From NCBI GenBank assembly GCA_002770955.1, contig PCUH01000321.1, positions 1-11,013 of the forward strand: DNA of 11,013 nt. Direction: 5' to 3'. The notes beneath the pieces are model-generated. The model searched no databases. It saw nothing but the letters and a program-made list of their open reading frames with translations, and was not told where the DNA came from. Source of the stretch: Flavobacteriales bacterium CG18_big_fil_WC_8_21_14_2_50_32_9 (GTDB lineage: Bacteria > Bacteroidota > Bacteroidia > Flavobacteriales_E > Vicingaceae). Each line of letters starts with the position of its first letter. The first letter of the stretch is position 1. Both the position numbers and the translations under genes were made by a program. Of this stretch, positions 1-6,774 are shown one piece after another.

Positions 1-2
1 AT

Positions 3-830
3 AGTACAAATGGTAATGTGTTAAAAACTTATAATTTAATACGAACTGTAAATGAAAGACCTAAAAACCCAGGTATTTTTGCTAATGACTCTAATGTGTT
101 ATATAAATTTACTGAAGCCAGCATTGAAAGAGATAATGCTTACAGAATAAAAATTTACAATAACAAATTAGACAAAGAAATTACTTCTGAAACTAAAATT
201 GTAGGAACAAATACAGTTACAGTTCCAACTTTAAACCAAAAAATTGCTTTTTGGAATGGAGATGTTGTAAATGGTCAAAATTTAAGTCGCTCTATTTCTT
301 TCACAACAGGAAAAAATATTGGAAGAGTTGAAGCTCGTTTAGTTTTTAATTATGTTGATCATTTTACTGACACAATTTTATATCCTTCAATTAGCAGAAG
401 AATTGTAATGCCTTTAGGTGAAAAAAAGACAATCAATTCATCAACTGGAAACGAAGTGATAGAATGGACTATGGAAGGAGCTACATTTTTTAGTAATGTT
501 ATTGCCAACACCCCTACAACACTTCCATTTTTATCTCACAGAGAAGTAGGAAATGTTTCTATGGAGTTTATAGTTACTGGAACAGAGCTAAATATTTTTA
601 TGGAAGTAAATGAGCCATCAAATAATGTAAACCAAGAAAAACCAGCTTATACAAACATCAATAATGGATTAGGTGTTTTCTCATCAAGAGAAACTTACAA
701 CTGGGTTTCAACTGTTGACCCTCAAACAGGAAACATAAATTTGACTGCACCAACCATACTTAAACTAAAAAGCTTGGGATTAAGTTATTGCTTTGGAAAC
801 AGTGCATCTTCTGGGCATCAGTGTCCTTAG
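3..830 (+). CDS. C-terminal part of an unrecognised beta-rich, probably surface lipoprotein-like protein (5' end outside window)
   Basis: The reading frame is open from the left edge (in-frame codons begin at position 3) to the TAG at 828-830. A GTG at 18 could be read as a start, but nothing resembling a signal peptide or promoter lies before it, so I treat the gene as entering from outside the window. About 275 residues are visible. The sequence is rich in Asn, Thr, Ser and aromatic residues and looks like alternating beta strands without membrane helices. Near the end is a TNINNGLGVFSSR segment. That kind of segment is common near the C terminus of Bacteroidota outer-membrane-associated lipoproteins such as the DUF4249 type, but I cannot confirm the family. 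The last residues hold two cysteines (one in SYCFG, one in HQCP). No catalytic motif is visible. The next gene, dnaK, has its own control region, so the two are probably not co-transcribed. Function unknown; an extracytoplasmic location is inference. Confidence 0.6.
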   Translation, partial: STNGNVLKTYNLIRTVNERPKNPGIFANDSNVLYKFTEASIERDNAYRIKIYNNKLDKEITSETKIVGTNTVTVPTLNQKIAFWNGDVVNGQNLSRSISFTTGKNIGRVEARLVFNYVDHFTDTILYPSISRRIVMPLGEKKTINSSTGNEVIEWTMEGATFFSNVIANTPTTLPFLSHREVGNVSMEFIVTGTELNIFMEVNEPSNNVNQEKPAYTNINNGLGVFSSRETYNWVSTVDPQTGNINLTAPTILKLKSLGLSYCFGNSASSGHQCP

Positions 831-861
831 ATACTACCTTAAAAAAAGTAGCCACATCCTA

Positions 862-929
862 TTTCTGTCGTAATGTCATATTTTTGGCAGAAAAAACAGT
901 GTAATCTTTCCTTATTTCTGTCATATTTT
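862..929 (+). promoter_or_regulatory. Repeated TTTCTGTC half-sites upstream of dnaK (candidate activator-binding region)
   Basis: TTTCTGTC occurs at 862-869 and again at 915-922, each followed directly or after a few bases by a (TGTC)ATATTTT stretch (874-885 and 919-929). GGCAGAAA at 886-893 is the inverted form of the first half-site with one mismatch (7 of 8 bases). The cluster lies about 30-90 bp upstream of the -24/-12 candidate at 953-969, near where a sigma-54 enhancer-binding protein would sit. The repeats are seen directly; the regulator-binding role is inference. Confidence 0.4.
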
Positions 930-952
930 CGAATAACATGCACATATTTGCA

Positions 953-969
953 TTGGCACATCCTTTGAC
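953..969 (+). promoter_or_regulatory. Candidate -24/-12 (sigma-54-type) promoter of dnaK
   Basis: TTGGCAC at 953-959 matches the sigma-54 -24 element exactly. Four bases later comes TTTGAC (964-969), with the GG and GA dinucleotides 10 bp apart, which is the required spacing. The usual -12 GC is GA here, so the match is imperfect. Transcription would start near 979, giving a leader of about 36 nt before the dnaK ATG. An overlapping vegetative-type promoter at 964-994 is the alternative reading. Confidence 0.4.
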
Positions 970-994
970 TATTGCCTACATGTAAATAATTTTA
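964..994 (+). promoter_or_regulatory. Alternative Bacteroidota-type promoter of dnaK
   Basis: TTTG at 964-967 is followed after exactly 19 bp by TAATTTTA at 987-994, which matches the Bacteroidota -7 consensus TAnnTTTG except for the last base. It would give a short leader ending at the ATG at 1015. It shares bases with the -24/-12 candidate, so both may work under different conditions, or only one may be real. Confidence 0.35.
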
Positions 995-1014
995 AAAATT
1001 TAAAAACCAATATT

Positions 1015-2928
1015 ATGAGCAAAATAATAGGAATAGACTTAGGAACAACTAATTCATGCGTTTCTGTAATGGAAGGAAACGAACCCGTTGTAATCCCAAA
1101 TGCCGAAGGAAAACGAACAACCCCTTCAATTGTAGCCTTTTTAGAAGGCGGAGAAAGAGCTGTTGGAGATCCTGCAAAACGACAAGCCATCACTAACCCA
1201 ACAAAAACCATATCTTCTATAAAAAGATTTATGGGAAACTCTTTTGATCAAGTATCGGCTGAAATTAAACGTGCTTCTTATAAAGTAGTGAAAGGCGATA
1301 ACAATACGCCACGAGTTAAAATTGATGATAGACTTTATACACCACAAGAAATTTCTGCTATGGTACTTCAAAAAATGAAGAAAACTGCAGAAGACTATTT
1401 AGGACAAGCAGTAACAGAGGCTGTAATTACAGTTCCTGCCTACTTTAATGATGCACAACGCCAAGCAACTAAAGAAGCTGGTGAAATTGCAGGGTTAAAA
1501 GTGAAACGTATCATTAACGAACCAACAGCCGCAGCGTTGGCTTATGGGTTAGACAAAAAAACACAAGACCTTAAAATTGTAGTATTTGATTGCGGTGGTG
1601 GAACACATGATGTTTCAGTACTTGAATTAGGAGATGGAGTTTTTGAAGTAAAATCTACTGATGGAGACACGCACTTAGGTGGAGATGACTTTGACCAAGT
1701 AATTATTGACTGGTTGGCCGATGAATTTAACAAAGCCGAAAGCATTGACTTGAGAAATGATCCAATGGCATTGCAACGCTTAAAAGAAGCTGCTGAAAAA
1801 GCAAAAGTAGAATTATCAAGCACCACTTCTACAGAAATTAATTTACCTTATGTAACAGCAACTGCTTCTGGACCAAAACACTTAGTAAAAACATTAACCA
1901 GAGCTCAATTTGAACAATTGGCTGATAGTTTAATTAAAAGAACCATAGAACCTTGTAAAACCGCATTGAAAAATGCTGGTTACAGCACAAGCGACATCAA
2001 TGAAATTATTTTAGTTGGAGGTTCAACCCGAATACCTGCTATTCAAGAAGCCGTTAAAAAATTCTTTGGAAAAGAACCTTCTAAAGGTGTTAATCCTGAT
2101 GAAGTTGTTGCAATTGGAGCAGCTATTCAAGGTGGAGTTTTAACTGGCGAAGTAAAAGATGTACTTTTATTAGATGTAACCCCTCTTTCATTAGGAATTG
2201 AAACAATGGGTGGTGTGATGACTAAATTAATTGAAGCCAACACCACTATTCCGACCAAAAAATCGGAAACTTTTTCTACTGCCTCAGACAATCAACCTGC
2301 TGTTGATATACATGTGTTGCAAGGAGAAAGACCAATGGCAAACCATAACAAATCATTAGGAAGATTTCAATTAACTGATATTCCACCAGCACCAAGAGGA
2401 GTGCCTCAAATTGAAGTTACTTTTGATATTGATGCCAACGGAATTATGAATATTTCTGCCAAAGATAAAGCTACAGGAAAAGAACAAAGTATTCGAATTG
2501 AAGCTTCTTCTGGATTAAGTGAAGAAGAAATTGCTAAAATGAAACGAGAAGCCGAAGAAAATGCAGATTCAGATAAAAAAGCAAAAGAAACAGTAGATAC
2601 TATTAACCAGGCTGACAGTTTAATTTTCCAAACAGAAAAACAACTGAAAGAATACGGTGATAAAATCCCTGCCGATAAAAAACAACCTATTGAAGATGCA
2701 TTGGCTGAGCTAAAAAAAGCCCACGAAGCAAAAGAAATAGAAGCTATCAAATCAGGAATTGAAAAACTAAATACTGTTTTCCAAGCTGCTTCTCAAGAAA
2801 TGTATAATGCACAACAACAAGAAGGTGCTGCTCAATCTGAACCAAACGCTCAAAGCAGTAATGGTGCGGACGAAGTTACTGATGTTGACTTTGAAGAAGT
2901 AACAGACAATGACAATGATAAAAAATAA
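1015..2928 (+). CDS. dnaK: Molecular chaperone DnaK (Hsp70)
   Basis: This is a cytoplasmic ATP-dependent chaperone. With DnaJ and GrpE it binds exposed hydrophobic segments of unfolded proteins and releases them as ATP is hydrolysed and exchanged. The 637 residues match the usual bacterial length (E. coli 638). Visible landmarks are the phosphate-1 loop GIDLGTTNS (residues 6-14), the phosphate-2 loop FDCGGGTHD (about 191-199), the hydrophobic interdomain linker DVLLLDVTP (382-390), the beta-sandwich substrate-binding domain up to about residue 500, an alpha-helical lid rich in Glu and Lys, and an acidic disordered tail containing EEVTD near the end. The phosphate-2 loop has Cys193 and His198 where E. 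coli has Leu and Phe; the His variant is what I recall from flavobacteria. The ATG at 1015 fits the family N terminus (MSKIIGIDLG). No Shine-Dalgarno is present, as usual in this phylum. The gene stands alone: no grpE or dnaJ adjoins it, and a strong terminator follows. Confidence 0.98.
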   Translation: MSKIIGIDLGTTNSCVSVMEGNEPVVIPNAEGKRTTPSIVAFLEGGERAVGDPAKRQAITNPTKTISSIKRFMGNSFDQVSAEIKRASYKVVKGDNNTPRVKIDDRLYTPQEISAMVLQKMKKTAEDYLGQAVTEAVITVPAYFNDAQRQATKEAGEIAGLKVKRIINEPTAAALAYGLDKKTQDLKIVVFDCGGGTHDVSVLELGDGVFEVKSTDGDTHLGGDDFDQVIIDWLADEFNKAESIDLRNDPMALQRLKEAAEKAKVELSSTTSTEINLPYVTATASGPKHLVKTLTRAQFEQLADSLIKRTIEPCKTALKNAGYSTSDINEIILVGGSTRIPAIQEAVKKFFGKEPSKGVNPDEVVAIGAAIQGGVLTGEVKDVLLLDVTPLSLGIETMGGVMTKLIEANTTIPTKKSETFSTASDNQPAVDIHVLQGERPMANHNKSLGRFQLTDIPPAPRGVPQIEVTFDIDANGIMNISAKDKATGKEQSIRIEASSGLSEEEIAKMKREAEENADSDKKAKETVDTINQADSLIFQTEKQLKEYGDKIPADKKQPIEDALAELKKAHEAKEIEAIKSGIEKLNTVFQAASQEMYNAQQQEGAAQSEPNAQSSNGADEVTDVDFEEVTDNDNDKK

Positions 2929-2950
2929 GTAGTTTTTTCATCACTCAACT

Positions 2951-2989
2951 ATCCCACTATACATCATTTTGTATAGTGGGATTTTTTTT
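2951..2989 (+). terminator. Rho-independent terminator of dnaK
   Basis: A perfect 12-bp stem (ATCCCACTATAC at 2951-2962 pairing with 2971-2982) with an 8-base loop is followed directly by a run of T to 2989. It begins 22 bases after the dnaK stop codon and should isolate dnaK from uvrA. Confidence 0.93.
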
Positions 2990-2995
2990 ACTAAC

Positions 2996-3028
2996 AAACC
3001 TTCAAGGTTTTGAAAACCTTGAAGGTTT
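2996..3028. repeat. Perfect 16-bp inverted repeat made of two nested palindromes, between dnaK and uvrA
   Basis: AAACCTTCAAGGTTTT (2996-3011) is followed after a single G by its exact reverse complement (3013-3028). Each half is itself a palindrome around AACCTT/AAGGTT. The element sits just after the dnaK terminator, and its right arm reaches the likely -33 region of uvrA. It could be a copy of a dispersed intergenic palindromic repeat, an operator, or a second terminator-like hairpin. The structure is certain; its role is unknown. Confidence 0.8.
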
Positions 3029-3051
3029 TATAAAAAAGAAACGTAATTTTG
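3018..3051 (+). promoter_or_regulatory. Probable uvrA promoter (Bacteroidota type)
   Basis: TAATTTTG at 3044-3051 is an exact match to the -7 consensus TAnnTTTG. A CTTG at 3018-3021, inside the right arm of the palindrome, is a possible -33 element with a 22-bp spacer, slightly long. The start site would fall near 3058, about 19 nt before the ATG at 3077. Confidence 0.5.
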
Positions 3052-3076
3052 GCATCGTAAAAACTACGAATAATCC

Positions 3077-5896
3077 ATGAGCAACACACTAACTCCTCTC
3101 CCATCTCCAAAGACACACATCATCATTAAAGGAGCAAGAGTTAATAACCTTAAAAACATTGATGTTGCTATAGCTCGAAACAAATTTACTATCATCACAG
3201 GTGTTTCTGGTTCTGGAAAATCTTCATTGGCTTTTGATACGCTTTTTGCTGAAGGGCAACGTAGGTATGTTGAAAGCCTATCTGCTTATGCACGTCAATT
3301 TTTAGGGAAACTCGAAAAACCTGCAGTTGATTATATTCACGGAATTGCTCCTGCCATAGCTATTGAGCAAAAAGTAAACACTGTTAATAAACGCTCCACA
3401 GTGGGTACATCAACCGAAATTTACGATTATCTAAAGCTACTCTTTGCCCGAATAGGTAAAACATTTTCACCCATTTCTGGTAAAGAAGTAACCAAAGATT
3501 CTGTGGATAGCATTGTTCAACGCATCAATAAATTTAATGAAGGCACGAAAGTTTTATTGGTTACGCCCATTGTTGTTACAAAAAAAATAACTAATGAAAT
3601 TTTATTGCAACAACTTCAGCTAAAAGGCTATTCTCGATTGTTTATTGATAATGAAATTATTCGTATTGATAATTTAGACATTAAAAAATTTAATCCTAAA
3701 AAAGCACAACTGCTTATTGATCGTTTTGTTATAAAAAATACGGATAATGAAAATATTAGTCGAATTTACGATAGTGTGGAAACGGCTTTTTTTGAGGGAA
3801 TGGGAAAATGCGAGGTTGTTTATTACGAAAACGAAACACCAAAAAGATTAACTTTTAGCAATGTTTTTGAATTGGACAACATCACTTTTCAAGAACCAAA
3901 CCTACATTTCTTTAGTTTCAACAATCCGTTTGGTGCTTGCAAAACGTGCGAAGGTTATGGTAGTGTTATTGGAATTGACAATGACTTAGTTATTCCAAAT
4001 AAAAATTTATCCATTTATGAGGATGCAGTTGTTTGTTGGAAAGGCGAGAAAATGCAACAATGGAAAGACGAATTGATAATGAATGCTTCAAAATTTGATT
4101 TTCCTATTCATAAACCCTTTTATCAGCTTACGGAAGAACAGCAACAACTTGTATGGGAGGGTAACCGCTATTTTGAAGGAATTAATGGTTTCTTTAAAAT
4201 GGTAGAAAGTAATAGCTACAAAATTCAATATAGAGTAATGTTGGCAAGATATAGAGGGAAAACAATTTGCCCCGATTGTAGAGGAACTCGTTTGCGAAAG
4301 GATGCTAATTATGTTAAAATTAATGGAAAATCTATTTCAGATTTAGTGTTGATGCCTATTGACGAATTGGTTGTTTTTTTTGCTGCACTAAAACTAACAA
4401 AAAAAGAAACAGAAATTGCTCAACGGCTTTTAACTGAAATACAAAGCAGACTAAATTATCTTTTAAATGTTGGGTTGAACTACCTAACTCTAAATCGCTT
4501 ATCATCAACACTTTCAGGTGGAGAATCGCAACGCATAAATCTAGCAACTTCATTAGGTAGTAGCTTGGTTGGGTCGATGTATATTTTAGATGAACCAAGC
4601 ATTGGGCTGCACTCAAAAGACACCGAAAAATTGATTACTGTTTTAAAAGATTTACAGCAATTGGGCAACTCTGTTATTGTGGTTGAACACGATGAAGATA
4701 TTATTAGGGCTGCAGATGAAATTATAGATATTGGACCAGAAGCAGGAAATTTAGGTGGTGAAGTAGTTTTTAACGGAAGTTTCAACGCACTTTTAAAGCA
4801 AAACAACACATTAACAGCTAATTATATCAACGGAAACTTAGAAATAGAAATTCCATTAAAAAGACGAACTTGGAAAAATAAAATTGAGGTATTTGGTGCA
4901 AAAGAAAACAACCTTAAAAACATTGATGTAACTTTCCCGTTAGGAATATTCACGGTGGTAACTGGTGTGAGTGGCTCAGGAAAATCTACTTTAGTAAAAA
5001 GCTGTTTGTTGCCCCATCTCAAAAAAATGTTTGAAGGTTATGGAGAAAAAAGTGGAAGCATTACTTCCATTGCTGGAGATATTAAAAGTTTGAAAGGGGT
5101 TGAATATGTTAACCAAAACCCCATAGGAAAGTCATCTCGTTCTAATCCTGTTACTTATGTAAAAGCATACGATGAAATTAGAAATTTATTTTCGGACAAT
5201 AAACTAGCTAAAAACAGAGGATACAAACCTGCTCATTTTTCTTTTAATGTAGATGGTGGTAGGTGTGAAAATTGCAAAGGAGAAGGCGAAATTACGGTTG
5301 AAATGCAATTTATGGCAGACATTCACTTAACGTGTGATGAATGTAAAGGCAAACGATTTAAAGAAGAACTGTTAGAAGTTAAAGTAGGCAACAAAAACAT
5401 CAGTGAAATTTTAGATCTAACCATTAACGAAGCCATTGCTTTTTTTGATGGACTAACTGAAAAAAATGCAAAAAAAATTGTTGAAAAACTGTTACCCTTG
5501 CAAGAAGTAGGTTTAGGATATGTTCACTTAGGACAATCATCTAATACATTGAGTGGTGGTGAGGCTCAGCGAGTTAAATTAGCTTCATTTTTAAGTAAAA
5601 AAAACACCAACGAAAACCTACTTTTTATTTTTGATGAACCTACAACTGGCTTGCATTTTCACGACATTAAAAAGTTACTAAAAGCCTTCAATGCACTTAT
5701 TGTTCAAGGACACTCAATTGTAGTTATTGAACACAATTTAGATGTGGTTAAATGTGCCGATTGGGTCATTGATTTAGGTCCGGAAGGTGGAGAAAAAGGT
5801 GGAAATTTAGTTTTTGCAGGTACGCCAGAAGAAATGATTAAAAGCAAAACATCTGTAACGGCTAAGTATTTAAAAAGCAAATTCAGTACTAACTGA
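3077..5896 (+). CDS. uvrA: Excinuclease ABC subunit UvrA (DNA damage recognition ATPase)
   Basis: UvrA forms a dimer that scans DNA for bulky lesions, loads UvrB there and then leaves; UvrB and UvrC complete the nucleotide excision. The 939 residues equal the usual length (E. coli 940). Two ABC ATPase modules are visible. Module I has Walker A GVSGSGKSS (from residue 42), signature LSGGES (479-484) and Walker B ILDEPSIGLH. Module II has Walker A GVSGSGKST (from 630), signature LSGGEA (825-830) and Walker B IFDEPTTGLH. The module II zinc site is complete: Cys730, Cys733, Cys753 and Cys756 (CxxC-x19-CxxC). The module I site keeps only Cys288/Cys291 (CKTC); the upstream CPxC pair of E. coli is replaced by a shorter cysteine-free stretch. 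A further CPDC is at 398-401. The ATG at 3077 places the first strand correctly ahead of Walker A and follows a good -7 box. UvrA2-type paralogues exist in this phylum, but length and layout favour the main uvrA. Confidence 0.97.
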   Translation: MSNTLTPLPSPKTHIIIKGARVNNLKNIDVAIARNKFTIITGVSGSGKSSLAFDTLFAEGQRRYVESLSAYARQFLGKLEKPAVDYIHGIAPAIAIEQKVNTVNKRSTVGTSTEIYDYLKLLFARIGKTFSPISGKEVTKDSVDSIVQRINKFNEGTKVLLVTPIVVTKKITNEILLQQLQLKGYSRLFIDNEIIRIDNLDIKKFNPKKAQLLIDRFVIKNTDNENISRIYDSVETAFFEGMGKCEVVYYENETPKRLTFSNVFELDNITFQEPNLHFFSFNNPFGACKTCEGYGSVIGIDNDLVIPNKNLSIYEDAVVCWKGEKMQQWKDELIMNASKFDFPIHKPFYQLTEEQQQLVWEGNRYFEGINGFFKMVESNSYKIQYRVMLARYRGKTICPDCRGTRLRKDANYVKINGKSISDLVLMPIDELVVFFAALKLTKKETEIAQRLLTEIQSRLNYLLNVGLNYLTLNRLSSTLSGGESQRINLATSLGSSLVGSMYILDEPSIGLHSKDTEKLITVLKDLQQLGNSVIVVEHDEDIIRAADEIIDIGPEAGNLGGEVVFNGSFNALLKQNNTLTANYINGNLEIEIPLKRRTWKNKIEVFGAKENNLKNIDVTFPLGIFTVVTGVSGSGKSTLVKSCLLPHLKKMFEGYGEKSGSITSIAGDIKSLKGVEYVNQNPIGKSSRSNPVTYVKAYDEIRNLFSDNKLAKNRGYKPAHFSFNVDGGRCENCKGEGEITVEMQFMADIHLTCDECKGKRFKEELLEVKVGNKNISEILDLTINEAIAFFDGLTEKNAKKIVEKLLPLQEVGLGYVHLGQSSNTLSGGEAQRVKLASFLSKKNTNENLLFIFDEPTTGLHFHDIKKLLKAFNALIVQGHSIVVIEHNLDVVKCADWVIDLGPEGGEKGGNLVFAGTPEEMIKSKTSVTAKYLKSKFSTN

Positions 5897-5922
5897 CGTG
5901 TTAAATTATTATATTTGCACGT
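5896..5922 (+). promoter_or_regulatory. Candidate promoter with flanking inverted repeat, upstream of the toxin-antitoxin module
   Basis: TATATTTG at 5910-5917 matches the Bacteroidota -7 consensus exactly. It lies inside an inverted repeat with arms ACGTG (5896-5900) and CACGT (5918-5922) and partial inner symmetry. No convincing -33 element is present at the usual distance. If used, the transcript would carry a leader of about 160 nt before the antitoxin ATG. The repeat begins at the last base of the uvrA stop codon. An operator role is inference. Confidence 0.35.
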
Positions 5923-5964
5923 AATTAGAGTTTGTCCATAATGCCCGATTTCTTCGTTATTCTC

Positions 5965-6012
5965 AATCTTCAAATCAGTCATGTACTTTAGTACACTCCT
6001 GATTTTCAGATT
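5965..6012. repeat. Long interrupted inverted repeat (hairpin) in the uvrA to antitoxin gap
   Basis: Positions 5965-5986 can pair with 5991-6012 in three blocks of 5, 7 and 5 bp (AATCT/AGATT, AAATCAG/CTGATTT, TGTAC/GTACA), separated by symmetric mismatched loops of 2 and 3 bases and capped by TTTA. That is 17 paired positions out of 22. No T-run follows on either strand, so it is not a standard terminator. It occupies the centre of the 190-bp gap (5897-6086), and the rest of the gap has no gene that I can support. Confidence 0.6.
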
Positions 6013-6086
6013 ATCGAAACCTCGAACTCGAACATTCTAACTCAAACTCTGGACTTTAAAGACAGACACTAATTAATTCAAGAATT

Positions 6087-6338
6087 ATGGAAACTAAACT
6101 AACATTGAGATTAAATGAAAATATCATAGAGAGAGCCAAAATTTATGCTCGAAGTCATAAGATTAGTCTTTCTAAGATGATAGAATCATATCTTGATAGT
6201 ATAACGAAACAAAAAGATGAGGATAAAAAGATTTCAATTACTCCATTAGTTGAAAGCTTGAGCGGTGTAATTGATTTACCATCTGATTTTGATTATAAAA
6301 AGGAGTATCGAGATTATTTAGAGAAAAAGTATAAATGA
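6087..6338 (+). CDS. DUF6364-like ribbon-helix-helix antitoxin
   Basis: This is a short protein of 83 residues. The N-terminal half (METKLTLRLNENIIERAKIYARSHKI is too long to be one motif; key parts are KLTLRLN, IIERAKIYA and SLSKMIESYLDSI) reads as a beta strand followed by two helices. That is the ribbon-helix-helix DNA-binding pattern of DUF6364-type antitoxins. The C-terminal part (about 50-83) is charged and ends in Lys/Tyr-rich residues, which suits a flexible tail that wraps around and inhibits the partner toxin. The stop overlaps the toxin start as ATGA, the classical arrangement of toxin-antitoxin pairs with translational coupling. By family analogy the dimer would bind its own upstream region, and inverted repeats are indeed present there. 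Family assignment is from pattern recognition and is good but not verified. Confidence 0.85.
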   Translation: METKLTLRLNENIIERAKIYARSHKISLSKMIESYLDSITKQKDEDKKISITPLVESLSGVIDLPSDFDYKKEYRDYLEKKYK

Positions 6339-6754
6339 AAAATATATTTGTCGATACAAACATTTTGATTGATTTATTGTCCAGAAGAACGCCATTCTTT
6401 GAGGAAGCAGCAATGTTATTTTCACTTGCAGACAAAAAGAAAATTAAATTAACGGTATCATCTTTAACGATTGCAAATACTAGTTATACGTTATTGAGAC
6501 AAATGGATGCTAACAAAGCAAAATCAATTTTAAGAAAACTAAGATTAATAGTAAAAATTTTACCTTTAGATGACAAGATTATTGGATTAGCTTTGAATGA
6601 CGAAACTTTTACAGATTTTGAAGATGGACTTCAATATTTCACTGCTATTGAAAACGGACAAGAATTGATAATAACAAGGAATTTAAAAGATTTTAAAAAT
6701 TCAAAATTGCCAACAATGACTGCGATGCAATTTATTGAAACAATGGAAAAATAA
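6335..6754 (+). CDS. PIN-domain toxin (VapC-like ribonuclease)
   Basis: The 139-residue protein is a full-length PIN domain. PIN toxins are magnesium-dependent endoribonucleases that cut specific RNAs, often tRNAs or rRNA loops, when their antitoxin is lost. The first strand carries FVDTNILIDLL with the catalytic Asp7. The central acidic cluster is DFEDGLQY (Asp94, Glu96, Asp97), and the last strand is ITRNLKDF (Asp119). The glutamate common after the second strand in classical VapC is replaced by Asn48 in SLTIANTSY; I recall this Asn from the PIN_3-like branch in Bacteroidota, so it need not mean loss of activity. The start at 6335 overlaps the antitoxin stop (ATGA). The next gene, amn, follows after 20 bp with no terminator, so read-through into amn-holA is possible. 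Its RNA target cannot be read from the sequence. Confidence 0.88.
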   Translation: MKNIFVDTNILIDLLSRRTPFFEEAAMLFSLADKKKIKLTVSSLTIANTSYTLLRQMDANKAKSILRKLRLIVKILPLDDKIIGLALNDETFTDFEDGLQYFTAIENGQELIITRNLKDFKNSKLPTMTAMQFIETMEK

Positions 6755-6774
6755 TTTGTAAAAAAAATCAAAAA

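Noticed and set aside
833..850. CTAC/GTAG stem after the first gene as a terminator
   Set aside because: The stem is only about 4 bp and no T-run follows.
969..2750. Minus-strand open frames opposite dnaK (for example 1211-969, 1371-1141, 1826-1542, 2750-2406)
   Set aside because: They are antisense to a clearly coding gene, match no family I know and have no promoter; they look like shadow frames.
4356..5982. Minus-strand open frames opposite uvrA, including one beginning at 5982 in the gap
   Set aside because: Those inside uvrA are shadows. The 5982 frame starts in the hairpin loop region and runs on into antisense uvrA, so it is not a plausible gene.
6238..6435. Minus-strand frame across the antitoxin/toxin junction
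   Set aside because: Antisense to two well-supported genes with ATGA overlap; no family resemblance.
6752..6758. TAATTTG as a separate promoter for amn
   Set aside because: It is one base short of the TAnnTTTG spacing and has no -33 element at a suitable distance; read-through from the toxin gene is equally likely.
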